Below are positions 8,860 to 17,124 of a DNA stretch of 64,000 bases, piece by piece. The stretch spans positions 1 to 64,000 of the forward strand of contig JAXJTE010000240.1 of NCBI GenBank assembly GCA_036309765.1, read 5' to 3'. Below the pieces are notes generated by a model. That model saw only the letters and a list, made by a program, of their open reading frames with translations. It searched no databases and had not been told where the DNA came from. The DNA comes from Caryophanon sp036309765. Its GTDB lineage: Bacteria; Bacillota; Bacilli; Bacillales_A; Planococcaceae. Numbering within the stretch: the stretch's first letter is position 1; every line of letters begins with the position of its first letter. The translations under genes and the position numbers were made by a program.

Positions 8860-9683
8860 AGAGTAATGGTTATGATGTTGCAGTCCGTCAATGGCACGAA
8901 CACCAATCACGTATCGTCGTTTGTTTGCACGGTTTTACAAGCTCTAGTGCAACGTGGGAACATGTAGCACAGCAACTGCCTGACTACCGCATTATTGCGA
9001 TTGATTTGATTGGACACGGTGAAACATCTGCCCCAGTGGACGCATTTAACTATCGTATGGAAGCTCAAGTGGCGCTCTTACATGATGTACTGAAGCAATT
9101 AAATGTACAGCAATTTACGCTGCTTGGTTATTCAATGGGTGGGCGCGTCGCACTTAGCTATGCGCTCGCTTACCCGCAACAAGTTGAGGCACTACTGCTT
9201 GAAAGTGCATCACCAGGCTTAGCGCATGAGTACGAACGCACAGCACGTAAACAAGCAGACGACGCGTTAGCCGCACGCATTGAGCAGTACGGTATCGAGG
9301 CATTTGTTAATGAGTGGGAGCGCGTGCCGCTGTTTCATACACAGTTGACATTATCAGCTGATGCACAGCAAGCAATTCGTAACGAGCGTTTAAGTCAGCG
9401 TGAAGTCGGCTTAGCGAACAGCTTACGCGGCATCGGTACAGGCGTGCAGCCATCGAACTGGCATCGCTTAGACGAGCTAACAATGCCGGTCATTTTATTA
9501 ACGGGTGAGCTCGATGACAAGTTTGGTTTGCTAGCAGAAAAGATGCAGGCATTTTTAACAGAAAGTGCGCATATCGTCGTGCCAAACGTCGGTCATGCAA
9601 TTCATGTGGAAAATCTCACACAATTTGCTACAATAGTAAAGGAAGCGCTTCAGCTGACAGAAACAAAAAACTTGATTATTTAG
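8847..9683 (+). CDS. menH: SHCHC synthase, alpha/beta hydrolase
   Basis: 278 residues from ATG 8847 (AGGGGG at 8833-8838). It removes pyruvate from SEPHCHC to form SHCHC. Alpha/beta-hydrolase fold: HGFTSSS oxyanion loop, nucleophile elbow GYSMGG, acid region TGELDDKF and catalytic histidine in VGHAIHVENL, so the triad is complete. It corresponds to ytxM of B. subtilis. It lies between menD and menB as in other Bacilli; its TAG stop forms part of the menB ribosome site TAGGAGGA. Confidence 0.93.
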   Translation: MAKLKSNGYDVAVRQWHEHQSRIVVCLHGFTSSSATWEHVAQQLPDYRIIAIDLIGHGETSAPVDAFNYRMEAQVALLHDVLKQLNVQQFTLLGYSMGGRVALSYALAYPQQVEALLLESASPGLAHEYERTARKQADDALAARIEQYGIEAFVNEWERVPLFHTQLTLSADAQQAIRNERLSQREVGLANSLRGIGTGVQPSNWHRLDELTMPVILLTGELDDKFGLLAEKMQAFLTESAHIVVPNVGHAIHVENLTQFATIVKEALQLTETKNLII

Positions 9684-9695
9684 GAGGAACAATTC

Positions 9696-10514
9696 ATGAC
9701 TCGTGAATGGACTACACTTCATACATATGAAGATATTAAGTACGAGTACTACAACGGCATCGCGAAAATTACGATCAACCGTCCAGAAGTACGCAACGCA
9801 TTCCGCCCGAAAACGACAGCGGAATTAATCGACGCATTTACACGTGCACGCGACAACGAAAAAATTGGCGTTATTATTTTAACAGGTGAAGGTGAGCACG
9901 CATTCTGTTCTGGCGGCGACCAAAAAGTACGCGGTCACGGCGGTTACGTAGGCGACGACCAAATTCCTCGTTTAAACGTATTAGATTTACAAACGTTAAT
10001 TCGTAAAATTCCAAAGCCAGTTGTCGCAATGGTTGCAGGCTATGCAATCGGTGGCGGTCACGTATTACACGTAGTATGTGACTTAACAATTGCAGCGGAA
10101 AACGCGAAATTCGGTCAAACAGGACCAAAAGTTGGCTCATTCGACGCAGGTTACGGCTCAGGCTACTTAGCTCGCATTGTTGGTCATAAGAAAGCGCGTG
10201 AAATTTGGTACTTATGCCGTCAATACGGTGCACAAGAAGCACTTGAGATGGGCTTAGTCAACACAGTTGTTCCTTACGCTCAGTTAGAAGACGAAACAGT
10301 ACAATGGTGTGAAGAAATGCTTCAAATGTCACCAACTGCTCTACGTTTCTTAAAAGCTGCAATGAACGCAGATACAGACGGCTTAGCTGGTATTCAGCAA
10401 TTAGCTGGTGACGCAACACTTCTTTACTACACAACTGATGAAGCAAAAGAAGGTCGCGACGCATTCAAAGAGAAACGCCAACCTGACTTCGGTCAATTCC
10501 CACGTTTCCCTTGA
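9696..10514 (+). CDS. menB: 1,4-dihydroxy-2-naphthoyl-CoA synthase
   Basis: 272 residues, crotonase fold. It closes the second ring of the naphthoquinone from o-succinylbenzoyl-CoA. Oxyanion segments AFCSGGDQ and GYAIGGGHVLH, and the MenB-specific TGPKVGSFDAGYGSG, are all present. Codon use is more uniform than in menD/menH, consistent with higher expression. It is the last gene before a terminator, so the menF-D-H-B unit ends here and menE is transcribed separately. Confidence 0.97.
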   Translation: MTREWTTLHTYEDIKYEYYNGIAKITINRPEVRNAFRPKTTAELIDAFTRARDNEKIGVIILTGEGEHAFCSGGDQKVRGHGGYVGDDQIPRLNVLDLQTLIRKIPKPVVAMVAGYAIGGGHVLHVVCDLTIAAENAKFGQTGPKVGSFDAGYGSGYLARIVGHKKAREIWYLCRQYGAQEALEMGLVNTVVPYAQLEDETVQWCEEMLQMSPTALRFLKAAMNADTDGLAGIQQLAGDATLLYYTTDEAKEGRDAFKEKRQPDFGQFPRFP

Positions 10515-10533
10515 TTTATACGACGTAGCAATG

Positions 10534-10571
10534 AAAGCTGTCCGAGAAGCGATTTTCGGGCGGCTTTTTTT
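10534..10571 (+). terminator. Terminator of menFDHB
   Basis: Stem AAGCTGTCCGAGAA / TTTTCGGGCGGCTT around GCGA, followed by TTTTTTT. Confidence 0.88.
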
Positions 10572-10593
10572 ATGTTTTAAATAGGGAATTACA

Positions 10594-10735
10594 AGCATGT
10601 TGATTAACGATTCAATTGGCAGACGTATTTTGCGGCTCGCGTTGCTCCTGTAGTTACTCGTCGCAAAAAGAGTTTTCGCTTTTCCTGCTGGAGTCCGCCT
10701 CTCGTTCAAAGCAACATGCCAAATACCGTATACTA
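10594..10735 (+). repeat. Dispersed palindromic repeat, degenerate copy H
   Basis: Starts with ATGTTGATTAACG, close to the terminal sequence of copies A and B. It contains CTCGTCGCAAAAAGA followed by a CTGCTGGAGTC block, both nearly shared with copy F near 28.7 kb. It appears to be a hybrid or decayed member. With copy B it fills the 518-nt gap between menB and menE. Confidence 0.6.
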
Positions 10736-10756
10736 TTTAACATATTTGATCACGTA

Positions 10757-10980
10757 TGTTGATTAGCCCCTTTTATATAGCGGCATCGCTGTTTTCAGTC
10801 TCTAATTGGAATGGCGAGCGCTATTTAGTTGGCTGTGAGCGCCGCGGCGAGACTTCTTGGGGAAAAGCTCGTGACTCAAGACCCCGCAATCGTGAGGTAC
10901 GAACAGTGAGGAGGCTTGAGCCGAGCCCCAGAAAAGCGAAGCCGCGTGAAGCAAACAGCTGCATCATTGGCTAATCAACA
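10757..10980 (+). repeat. Dispersed palindromic repeat, copy B (terminal inverted repeats)
   Basis: 224 bp bounded by a perfect 11-bp inverted repeat, TGTTGATTAGC at 10757 and GCTAATCAACA at 10970. The core CTTGGGGAAAAGCTCGTGA is matched by GAGCCGAGCCCCAGAAAAGCG, giving a long imperfect palindrome. It shares ends and core with copy A near 20.6 kb. An open frame inside it is a by-product. Confidence 0.82.
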
Positions 10981-11032
10981 CGTTTGATATTCAGTATATA
11001 TAGTAAAAAACCTTTTACAAGGAGGAAGCACC

Positions 11033-12472
11033 ATGGAACAAATACCAAACTGGCTCATGCAGCGCGCACACTTAACACCACAGCGCGAGGCATTACGCTT
11101 TGAAGGGCATAGCTGGACGTTTCAGCAGCTACACGACGATGCGCTACAGCGCGCACGCAAACTGACGCATTGTGGTGTGCAACAACATACGCGCGTTGCC
11201 ATTCTCGGCTACTCGACCGCACAGCTTGTGAAAATCATTTACGCAAGCATGCATTTACAGCTCGAACTGGTCATGTTAAACAACCGTTTAAGTGAAGAGG
11301 AGCTACAATATCAGCTAGAGGATAGTGAGGCGACAGTTGTCCTTATTGATGAGCGATTCGCATCAAGCGTTACGCATAGCTCAGTGCTGACGTTTTCTGA
11401 AGTGGAGCAAGCAGACGAAGCGGACGTTCACATTTCACCGATGTGGCATCACGATGCGACGATGACGATTATGTATACATCTGGTACGACAGGCTACCCA
11501 AAAGGAGTACGTCAAACGGTGCGCAATCATGAAGCATCGGCATTAGCATCAGCGCTCAATTTAGGGATGCGTCACGACGATGCGTGGCTTTGTGCGACAC
11601 CAATTTTCCACATTAGCGGATTTTCAACGTTAACGAAGTCGCTCATGTACGGCATGACCGTTGATTTGTATGAAAAATTTGATGTGGTCGCCGCAGCAAA
11701 AAGCATTGCGAATGGTCGCGTCACGATGATTTCGGTCGTTGCATTAACGCTCGGACGTTTGCTTGATGTCATGGAAGATGAGCAGATTGTTGCACATTCA
11801 CGCTTCGTCGCATGTTTAGCAGGTGGTGGCCCGATTCCGCATGCGTATTTAAAACGCGCACAAGCACTGCACATGCCGGTATTACAAACGTACGGCATGA
11901 CCGAAACCGCTTCGCAAACGACGACGTTACAAGCAGATGAGGCGTTCGTCAAGCTCGGTTCAGCAGGGAAGCCGCTATTTTTTAACGCCATTCGTATTGA
12001 CGGCGCGACGAAGCCGGGCGAAGAAGGCGAAATTTGCATTCAAGGACCGCATGTAACACCAGGCTATATTGGACGCTTTGCTGAGCGACAAACGACGACA
12101 GACGGCTGGCTATATTCTGGCGACATCGGTTATATCGATGAGGATGGCTATTTGTTCGTTGTTGACCGCCGCGCTGATTTAATTATTTCCGGTGGGGAGA
12201 ATATTTACCCAGCGCAAATTGAATCGGTGTTACATAGCCACCCAGCCGTGCGAGAAGCAGGTGTGTGCGGTTTAGCAGACGTTTTATGGGGGCAAGTGCC
12301 AATCGCATTCGTCGTCGTCAAACAACACGTGACAGTCGAGGAACTACATGAACATTGCAAACAAAAGCTCGCGAAATACAAAGTACCGACTGCGATTTAC
12401 ATTGTGGACGCATTGCCACGTAACGGTGCGAATAAACTGCTACGACGCGAACTATCGACGTTATTAAAATAA
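11033..12472 (+). CDS. menE: o-Succinylbenzoate-CoA ligase
   Basis: 479 residues of the acyl-adenylate family. It activates o-succinylbenzoate with ATP and CoA, giving the MenB substrate. Motifs: P-loop-like MYTSGTTGYPKG, QTYGMTETAS, YSGDIGYIDEDGYLFVVDRR, and C-terminal ANKLLRREL with the catalytic lysine. GGAGG precedes ATG 11033. It is separated from menB by a terminator and two repeats, so it needs its own promoter (none is convincing; a TATATATAGTA stretch at about 10996 is the only hint). In B. subtilis menC follows; here the next gene is opposite-strand znuA. Confidence 0.94.
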   Translation: MEQIPNWLMQRAHLTPQREALRFEGHSWTFQQLHDDALQRARKLTHCGVQQHTRVAILGYSTAQLVKIIYASMHLQLELVMLNNRLSEEELQYQLEDSEATVVLIDERFASSVTHSSVLTFSEVEQADEADVHISPMWHHDATMTIMYTSGTTGYPKGVRQTVRNHEASALASALNLGMRHDDAWLCATPIFHISGFSTLTKSLMYGMTVDLYEKFDVVAAAKSIANGRVTMISVVALTLGRLLDVMEDEQIVAHSRFVACLAGGGPIPHAYLKRAQALHMPVLQTYGMTETASQTTTLQADEAFVKLGSAGKPLFFNAIRIDGATKPGEEGEICIQGPHVTPGYIGRFAERQTTTDGWLYSGDIGYIDEDGYLFVVDRRADLIISGGENIYPAQIESVLHSHPAVREAGVCGLADVLWGQVPIAFVVVKQHVTVEELHEHCKQKLAKYKVPTAIYIVDALPRNGANKLLRRELSTLLK

Positions 12473-12473
12473 A

Positions 12474-12510
12474 GAGAGGGAGCGATGCATGTAGCAAAGC
12501 TCCCTTTTTA
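12474..12510 (+). terminator. Terminator between menE and znuA
   Basis: Stem GAGGGAGC / GCTCCCTTTTT with a T run on the plus side. It sits between two convergent genes and may serve both. Confidence 0.75.
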
Positions 12511-13536
12511 TTATTGTAATGCTGTTTTTAACGTTTCAATGTTTTCACGCATAAGCGATAAATAGTCCGCATCGCTTGCTACGTCCTCTTTCGTTAACAC
12601 GCTTAAGTTGTGAAGCGTTAACGACTCTGCGCCGATTTCATTTTTAATGACTTCAGCTAAGTTTGACGATACGTTTTGCTCAAATAAAATGTATTTCACG
12701 TTTTGTTCTTTTGCCGCGTCCACAATCGTCGCTAGTTCTTTTTGAGACGGCTCTGATTGTGAGTTTAAGCCGGCAATTGGTACTTGCGTAAAGCCATACG
12801 CACCTGCAATGTAGCCAAATGCTGCGTGTGACACGAAGAACGTTTTGTTTGGCACTTCTTCGCTTAACGCGTTAAATTCTGCATCTAACTGCTGTAAGTC
12901 GGCAATGAGCGCGTCGTAGTTGGCTGCAAACGTCGCTTCTTGCTCAGGAACAGCTTCAATTAATTTATCTTTTACTGTTGCCGCAAGTGTTTGGGCAATC
13001 GTTGGTGAAAGCCATACGTGCGGATCGTGTGCGCCGTGGTCATGCTCGTCTTCATGTGCTTCTTCACCTTCATGGTCGTGCGCATCTTCCTCATGTGCAT
13101 GCTCGTCATGTGAATGTCCCTCGCTCACATGTAGCTGTTCTTCTGTAATATTCGTTGACGTCGGTACAAGTGCTACGTTTTCGTTCGCAAGTGTTTTCTC
13201 GGCGTTTTCAACGAATCCTTCAAGCCCTAAGCCGATGTAGAAAAATAAATCTGCATCTGCAAGCTTCATCATATCTTGTTGTGTCGGCTCGAATGAATGC
13301 TCGTTTGCGCCTGCTGGGTAAATCGATTGTACGTTGACGAAGTCGCCACCGATGCGCTCAGCGAAGTAGCTCAGTGGATAAACCGTCGTATACACCGTTA
13401 ACGTTTCCTCAACCGCTTCTTCCTCTTTTTCGGCTTGCTCTGCTGCGTTATCGTTCGTCGTCTGTTCCTCTTTGTCGCCACATGCCGCAAGTAACATCGC
13501 CGCTAATGCCGTCGTTGCTAAAAATCGTTTTTTCAT
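12511..13536 (-). CDS. znuA: Zinc ABC transporter substrate-binding lipoprotein
   Basis: 341 residues from ATG 13536 (GAGGTGAC just upstream; 22 earlier in-frame codons lack one). Lipoprotein signal peptide ending in LAAC. Cluster A-I metal-binding fold with an acidic, histidine-rich loop of about 30 residues (about 140-172, repeated HDEHAHEE-like units), which is diagnostic for zinc-specific ZnuA/AdcA proteins. The conserved ligand regions HSFEPT, HDPHVWLSP and FVSHAAFGY are present. It is anchored outside the membrane and hands Zn2+ to a permease. No permease or ATPase gene lies beside it; the partner must be elsewhere. A Zur-like box is upstream. Confidence 0.9.
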   Translation of the reverse strand: MKKRFLATTALAAMLLAACGDKEEQTTNDNAAEQAEKEEEAVEETLTVYTTVYPLSYFAERIGGDFVNVQSIYPAGANEHSFEPTQQDMMKLADADLFFYIGLGLEGFVENAEKTLANENVALVPTSTNITEEQLHVSEGHSHDEHAHEEDAHDHEGEEAHEDEHDHGAHDPHVWLSPTIAQTLAATVKDKLIEAVPEQEATFAANYDALIADLQQLDAEFNALSEEVPNKTFFVSHAAFGYIAGAYGFTQVPIAGLNSQSEPSQKELATIVDAAKEQNVKYILFEQNVSSNLAEVIKNEIGAESLTLHNLSVLTKEDVASDADYLSLMRENIETLKTALQ

Positions 13537-13560
13537 GTATGTCACCTCATATAATTTCAA

Positions 13561-13580
13561 ATAGTAATCGTTACGTTTTA
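13561..13580 (-). promoter_or_regulatory. Putative Zur operator upstream of znuA
   Basis: On the minus strand this reads AAAACGTAACGATTACTATT, resembling the Bacillus Zur box (a dyad around TCGTAAT-N-ATTACGA). It lies between the likely transcription start and the znuA ribosome site. The assignment is by remembered consensus plus gene context. Confidence 0.5.
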
Positions 13581-13593
13581 ATTGACGTTCATA

Positions 13594-13622
13594 ACTATAC
13601 AATAACGAAAAAAAAAAAGCAA
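13594..13622 (-). promoter_or_regulatory. Sigma-A promoter of znuA
   Basis: Minus strand: -35 TTGCTT (13622-13617), 17-bp spacer, -10 TATAGT (13599-13594). The -35 lies in the end of the preceding terminator. Confidence 0.5.
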
Positions 13623-13650
13623 GCCTTCGAAAGTTATTTTTTCGAAGGCC
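13608..13650 (-). terminator. Terminator after yidD
   Basis: Minus strand stem GCCTTCGAAA / TTTCGAAGGC, followed by TTGC and a long T run. The stem includes the last codons and stop of yidD. Confidence 0.85.
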
Positions 13651-13864
13651 AACGATCTGGTACGGGATCGAACCCGCCTTTATGGAATGGATGGCATTTT
13701 AAAATGCGCATTGCGGTTAGTAAAAAACCTTTTATAAATCCGTGCTTTTGAAATGCTTCAAGTCCGTAATGCGAACATGTTGGATGGAAGCGGCAAGACG
13801 GCGGCAGCATCGGCGAAATCATCTTTTGATAAAAGCGAATGAGCAAAATAGATAGCTTCTTCAT
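13634..13864 (-). CDS. yidD: Membrane protein insertion efficiency factor YidD
   Basis: 76 residues, the typical length. Haemolysin/YidD domain: LIRFYQKMISPMLPPSCRFHPTCS-type start with the conserved cysteines CRF..PTCSHYGLEA, then GFLLTAMRILKCHPFHKGGFDPVP. It is an inner-face membrane-associated protein that assists YidC/Sec insertion. The start codon overlaps the stop of the small upstream gene (ATGA), so the two are co-translated. It corresponds to ytjA of B. subtilis. Confidence 0.95.
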   Translation of the reverse strand: MKKLSILLIRFYQKMISPMLPPSCRFHPTCSHYGLEAFQKHGFIKGFLLTAMRILKCHPFHKGGFDPVPDRWPSKK

Positions 13865-14001
13865 CGGTCATTCGATTCCTTTTGTGCTTGCTGCTCTTGC
13901 TGTCGTTTCACGTCTTTTTGGAAGGCGATAAAGGCAACCGCACCACCAACGACGAAAAGTAAGAAGACGATGATAAAAATCACCGGTAAGGATAATGCCA
14001 T
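13861..14001 (-). CDS. YtzI-like single-span membrane micro-protein
   Basis: A 46-residue gene read directly from the minus strand: it begins MALSLPVIFIIVFLLFVVGG, continues with more hydrophobic residues to about 26, and ends in a charged Gln/Lys-rich tail (KRQQEQQAQKES). One transmembrane helix with a cytosolic tail is predicted. GAGGTGA lies six bases before ATG 14001, and the TGA overlaps the yidD start as ATGA. In B. subtilis the small protein ytzI lies in the ytk region near ytjA/ytkD, so I place it there by context and topology. Function unknown; the coupling suggests a partner for YidD-assisted insertion or simple cotranscription. Confidence 0.75.
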   Translation of the reverse strand: MALSLPVIFIIVFLLFVVGGAVAFIAFQKDVKRQQEQQAQKESNDR

Positions 14002-14114
14002 AACGTTCACCTCAAGTGGATAGAATTAGCTTTATTATAGCGCACTTCACGAAAAAAGACGTTGCCATTGTGTTTTTCACTACGCACGATTTACAATAGA
14101 AACGAGGTGAAGAC

Positions 14115-14582
14115 ATGTTTACATTTGAAGATTTACATGGCTGTAAAGTGGAGCTAAGTTTTACGCCAGACACGTTTGCCGTCGCAAGCAAGCACGTATT
14201 AATTTTAGTGCAGCACGAAGGAAAGTGGCTGACGACGATTCATCGCAATCGCGGCACAGAATTTCCAGGTGGCAAAGTGGAGGAGGGCGAAACGTTAGCA
14301 GAAGCGGCCATTCGTGAAGTGTACGAGGAAACGGGTGTGCATATTACCGACGTCGCATGGTTTGCGGAATACGCAGTGCATGCGGAGCCGCTGTTTAGCA
14401 AGACGGTATTTACAGCACGCTTTTTATCGCAGGAGTCATTGCCAGAGGAATACGAAACAATCGGCACAGCATGGCTAGCAGAGGACGACATTTTCCGCGC
14501 AGAGCCGCTTAGCTTTTACATGCAAGATGACGGCATGAAAATGTTGCTACAAGAGGTGAAGCAGCATGATCGAAAGTGGTAG
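14115..14582 (+). CDS. ytkD: Nudix nucleoside triphosphatase YtkD
   Basis: 155 residues. A complete Nudix box at about 56-78 (GGKVEEGET...AIREVYEETGV, pattern Gx5Ex7REUXEEXGU). YtkD of B. subtilis hydrolyses oxidised (d)GTP such as 8-oxo-dGTP, sanitising the nucleotide pool. GAGGTGA precedes ATG 14115. It overlaps ytmA by 17 bases, indicating an operon. Confidence 0.9.
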   Translation: MFTFEDLHGCKVELSFTPDTFAVASKHVLILVQHEGKWLTTIHRNRGTEFPGGKVEEGETLAEAAIREVYEETGVHITDVAWFAEYAVHAEPLFSKTVFTARFLSQESLPEEYETIGTAWLAEDDIFRAEPLSFYMQDDGMKMLLQEVKQHDRKW

Positions 14583-15345
14583 CATCCTTTCAGCGCGTCC
14601 GTATCCGTCACCAAGTAAAGCAGTAAAGTTAACCGAAATTACGTATCAGTCAGGTGCGTACCGCGTAAAAGGTTTGCTCGCACGGCCGACAGCACATGGC
14701 GACTATGACGGGCTCATTTATTTACGCGGTGGATTGCAGCATGTCGGCATGGTACGTGCAGCACGCATCGCTCAGTTTGCACAGCAAGGCTTCATCGTCT
14801 TTGCGCCGTATTACCGTGGCAACCGTGGTGGACAAGGGCGCGATGAATTTGCAGGGGACGACCGATACGATGCACTGTATGCAGTCGATGTGCTAAAGCA
14901 GTATTACAAAGGCAATCGCATTCATGTATACGGCTTTTCACGCGGTGGAATGATGGCACAATGGCTCGGCATTATGTGCGAAGAAGTGACGTCGGTCGTT
15001 ACATGGGCAGGTGTAAGCGATGTGACGTACATGTATTATGAGCGTCTGGATATGCGTCGTACGCTCAAGCGCATTATTGGCGGCACACCAGAGAAGTACC
15101 AAGAGCGCTATGACGCACGCACACCGTTATTACAGCTGCACCGATTACAAGCACCGCTACTCATCATTCATGGGGAGCGCGATGCACATGTTGATGTGGA
15201 GCATGCATATTTTTTACAAAGCTGTGCGCAAACGCTCGACAAAGATGTAACGCTTTGGCTATTGGAACACGAAACGCATCATTTCAAACCAGCAGTGAAT
15301 CGTGACACGGTGCGTGCATTATGTCATTGGATGAAGGCACAATAA
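14566..15345 (+). CDS. ytmA: S9-family serine peptidase / alpha/beta hydrolase YtmA
   Basis: 259 residues, close to B. subtilis YtmA. Prolyl oligopeptidase-type alpha/beta hydrolase core with YRGNRGG, nucleophile elbow GFSRGG, acid in HGERDAHVD and histidine in LEHETHHF, so the triad is complete. No signal peptide, hence cytosolic. The ribosome site AGAGGTG lies within the end of ytkD. The substrate is not known. Confidence 0.88.
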   Translation: MIESGSILSARPYPSPSKAVKLTEITYQSGAYRVKGLLARPTAHGDYDGLIYLRGGLQHVGMVRAARIAQFAQQGFIVFAPYYRGNRGGQGRDEFAGDDRYDALYAVDVLKQYYKGNRIHVYGFSRGGMMAQWLGIMCEEVTSVVTWAGVSDVTYMYYERLDMRRTLKRIIGGTPEKYQERYDARTPLLQLHRLQAPLLIIHGERDAHVDVEHAYFLQSCAQTLDKDVTLWLLEHETHHFKPAVNRDTVRALCHWMKAQ

Positions 15346-15346
15346 A

Positions 15347-15387
15347 AAAGGGCAGCGAAAATTTTATTTTTCGCCGCCCTTTTTTTA
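15347..15387 (+). terminator. Bidirectional terminator between ytmA and chemoreceptor gene
   Basis: Stem GGGCAGCGAAAA / TTTTCGCCGCCC with T runs on both strands, between convergent genes. Confidence 0.88.
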
Positions 15388-16893
15388 TTGTTCTTTTGCA
15401 AATTCAACTAAATCTTGAGACATCGTATTAATTTCATCCACTGAAGCGTTCATTTGCTCTGTTAGCGAAGCCTGCATTTGCGCAAGGTCACTAATTTTCG
15501 ACATTTGGCTTAAAATCGTGTCAATCGAACGTTTCATTTGCATTAACGTTTGCTCGATATTGTCCGTTGCTTCTGCGGAGTTGACTGCGAGTTTACGCAC
15601 TTCATCTGCTACGACGCCGAACCCTTTGCCTTGTTCACCTGCTCGCGCTGCTTCAATCGCTGCGTTTAAGCCGAGTAAATTCGTTTGATCCGCAATGCCT
15701 TTAATGAAGTTCGAAATTACTTGCGTTTCATCGGCGAAGTTTTTTGCATCATTTGCAGCACCCGTCGTTTCTTCCTGCGTCGAAGCAAGCTCCTGCGCCT
15801 GTTTTGTAATCGAGCTAATACCAACGACCATTTCAGCAATTGAAGCAGATAGCTCCTCCATGCGAGATGTCGTTTGCTCAGCCATTAATTCTTTGCTACG
15901 CTCAACCATAATGTCACGAATTGTACCAGCTACACGTAACGGTGCGCCTTTTGCATCGCGACGTGTCGTGCCGCTTGCATGGAACCAGCGATATTCACCT
16001 GATTTCAGTTGTAGACGGTAATCAACACTAAACGGCGTGCGACCAGAGAAGTCCAGTAAATGGTCGCTAAACGCTCGCAATGCCGCTTCTTTATCTTCTG
16101 GGTGTAAACGATCGCTCCAAGAACTCATGACATTTGGGAAATCATGTTCATCGTTGAAACCGAGTGTTTCGCGGAACTGAGGGCTCCACCAAAATGCATT
16201 TTTCGGATTGACTGGGTCACCTTGTTCGACAATCATATCCCACGGTGCTTCAATTAATGCTTCGTTAATTAAATCGTAACGTGTCACGAAGCTACGTAAA
16301 TTTTCTTCCATTATGTGTTGCTCGTGAATATTTGTAATCGTTGCAATCATACGATACGGCGTGCCATCTTCGTAGCGCTTTGCTGTACCGAATGTATGCA
16401 CCCAACGATATTCACCGTCTTTAAAGAGCATTAAATGATTCACATCAAATTTTGTGCGACCCGATTTATCGTTCAAATGGGCAATAATGCTTTCCATTAT
16501 TTCAGAACCGTGTGAAGGATGAACGCGCTTTGTCAGTTCATTGACATTGTCTGGTAACTCTTGTTCATTAAATCCAAGCATACGTTTTAATGCAGGATCA
16601 ATGTAAAAATTATCTTTCGCATCATCGAACGTAGCGTTTGGCATTTCGACTTCCCAGAAACCGACGTTATTAATTGTTGTTAAGTTATGAAGTTTTTGAC
16701 GGAGCTTGCATTCATACGTTTCGCGAAGCGCATTCACTTTATTTAAATTCTTGATGATTTGTTGTAATTGTGCATCTTCTGTTTTGAATGTGTATGTGTA
16801 ATCAAATGTTCCTTGTTCAGCAAGTTGAAGCTGACGTTCACTTTCTTGTAATAAAGCAGTTAGTGAAATTGCATGTTCTTTTTTAAAAAACAA
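15385..16893 (-). CDS. Soluble PAS-domain methyl-accepting chemotaxis protein
   Basis: 502 residues from TTG 16893, preferred because GGAGGT lies six bases before it; an ATG nine codons upstream at 16920 has no ribosome site. No transmembrane segment. Two PAS_3-type domains (about 95-195 and 220-325), each ending in the PAC-like YRWVHTFGT or YRWFHASGT. Then a methyl-accepting signalling domain whose hairpin tip reads DQTNLLGLNAAIEAARAGEQ. It is a cytoplasmic energy/redox-type receptor that would act on CheA/CheW. The signalling module after the tip is short. The ligand or cofactor is unknown. Confidence 0.88.
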   Translation of the reverse strand: MFFKKEHAISLTALLQESERQLQLAEQGTFDYTYTFKTEDAQLQQIIKNLNKVNALRETYECKLRQKLHNLTTINNVGFWEVEMPNATFDDAKDNFYIDPALKRMLGFNEQELPDNVNELTKRVHPSHGSEIMESIIAHLNDKSGRTKFDVNHLMLFKDGEYRWVHTFGTAKRYEDGTPYRMIATITNIHEQHIMEENLRSFVTRYDLINEALIEAPWDMIVEQGDPVNPKNAFWWSPQFRETLGFNDEHDFPNVMSSWSDRLHPEDKEAALRAFSDHLLDFSGRTPFSVDYRLQLKSGEYRWFHASGTTRRDAKGAPLRVAGTIRDIMVERSKELMAEQTTSRMEELSASIAEMVVGISSITKQAQELASTQEETTGAANDAKNFADETQVISNFIKGIADQTNLLGLNAAIEAARAGEQGKGFGVVADEVRKLAVNSAEATDNIEQTLMQMKRSIDTILSQMSKISDLAQMQASLTEQMNASVDEINTMSQDLVEFAKEQ

Positions 16894-16968
16894 ATGAATA
16901 CCTCCATGGCGATATAACATTAATTGTTATCGCATAATAATGATGAGCTGATAAATGATAGTGTAGAT

Positions 16969-16997
16969 ATTATAAAGGAAGCGATTATATGAAGCAA
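16969..16997 (-). promoter_or_regulatory. Sigma-A promoter of the PAS chemoreceptor gene
   Basis: Minus strand -35 TTGCTT (16997-16992), 17-bp spacer, perfect -10 TATAAT (16974-16969). No sigma-D motif was seen, so the gene may be outside the motility regulon. Confidence 0.6.
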
Positions 16998-17124
16998 TCT
17001 TAAATAGGTATTTTTATGTAAAAAAGATGAAAATATAAAGAAAAACGAATTATTTCGGAGCAAAATAACATACGATTATCTTGAATTTTTTATCTGTCGT
17101 TATATAAGAATAATAAGCGAATAA

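Noticed and set aside
10756..10974. 72-codon open frame between menB and menE
   Set aside because: It lies entirely in repeat copy B; its sequence follows the palindrome and it has no ribosome site.
10594..10980. CRISPR array or insertion sequence in the menB-menE gap
   Set aside because: No regularly spaced short repeats and no transposase; the structures are single imperfect palindromes.
12920..13240. 106-codon Ser/Cys-rich open frame opposite znuA
   Set aside because: Antisense shadow of the histidine-rich zinc loop; codon bias artefact.
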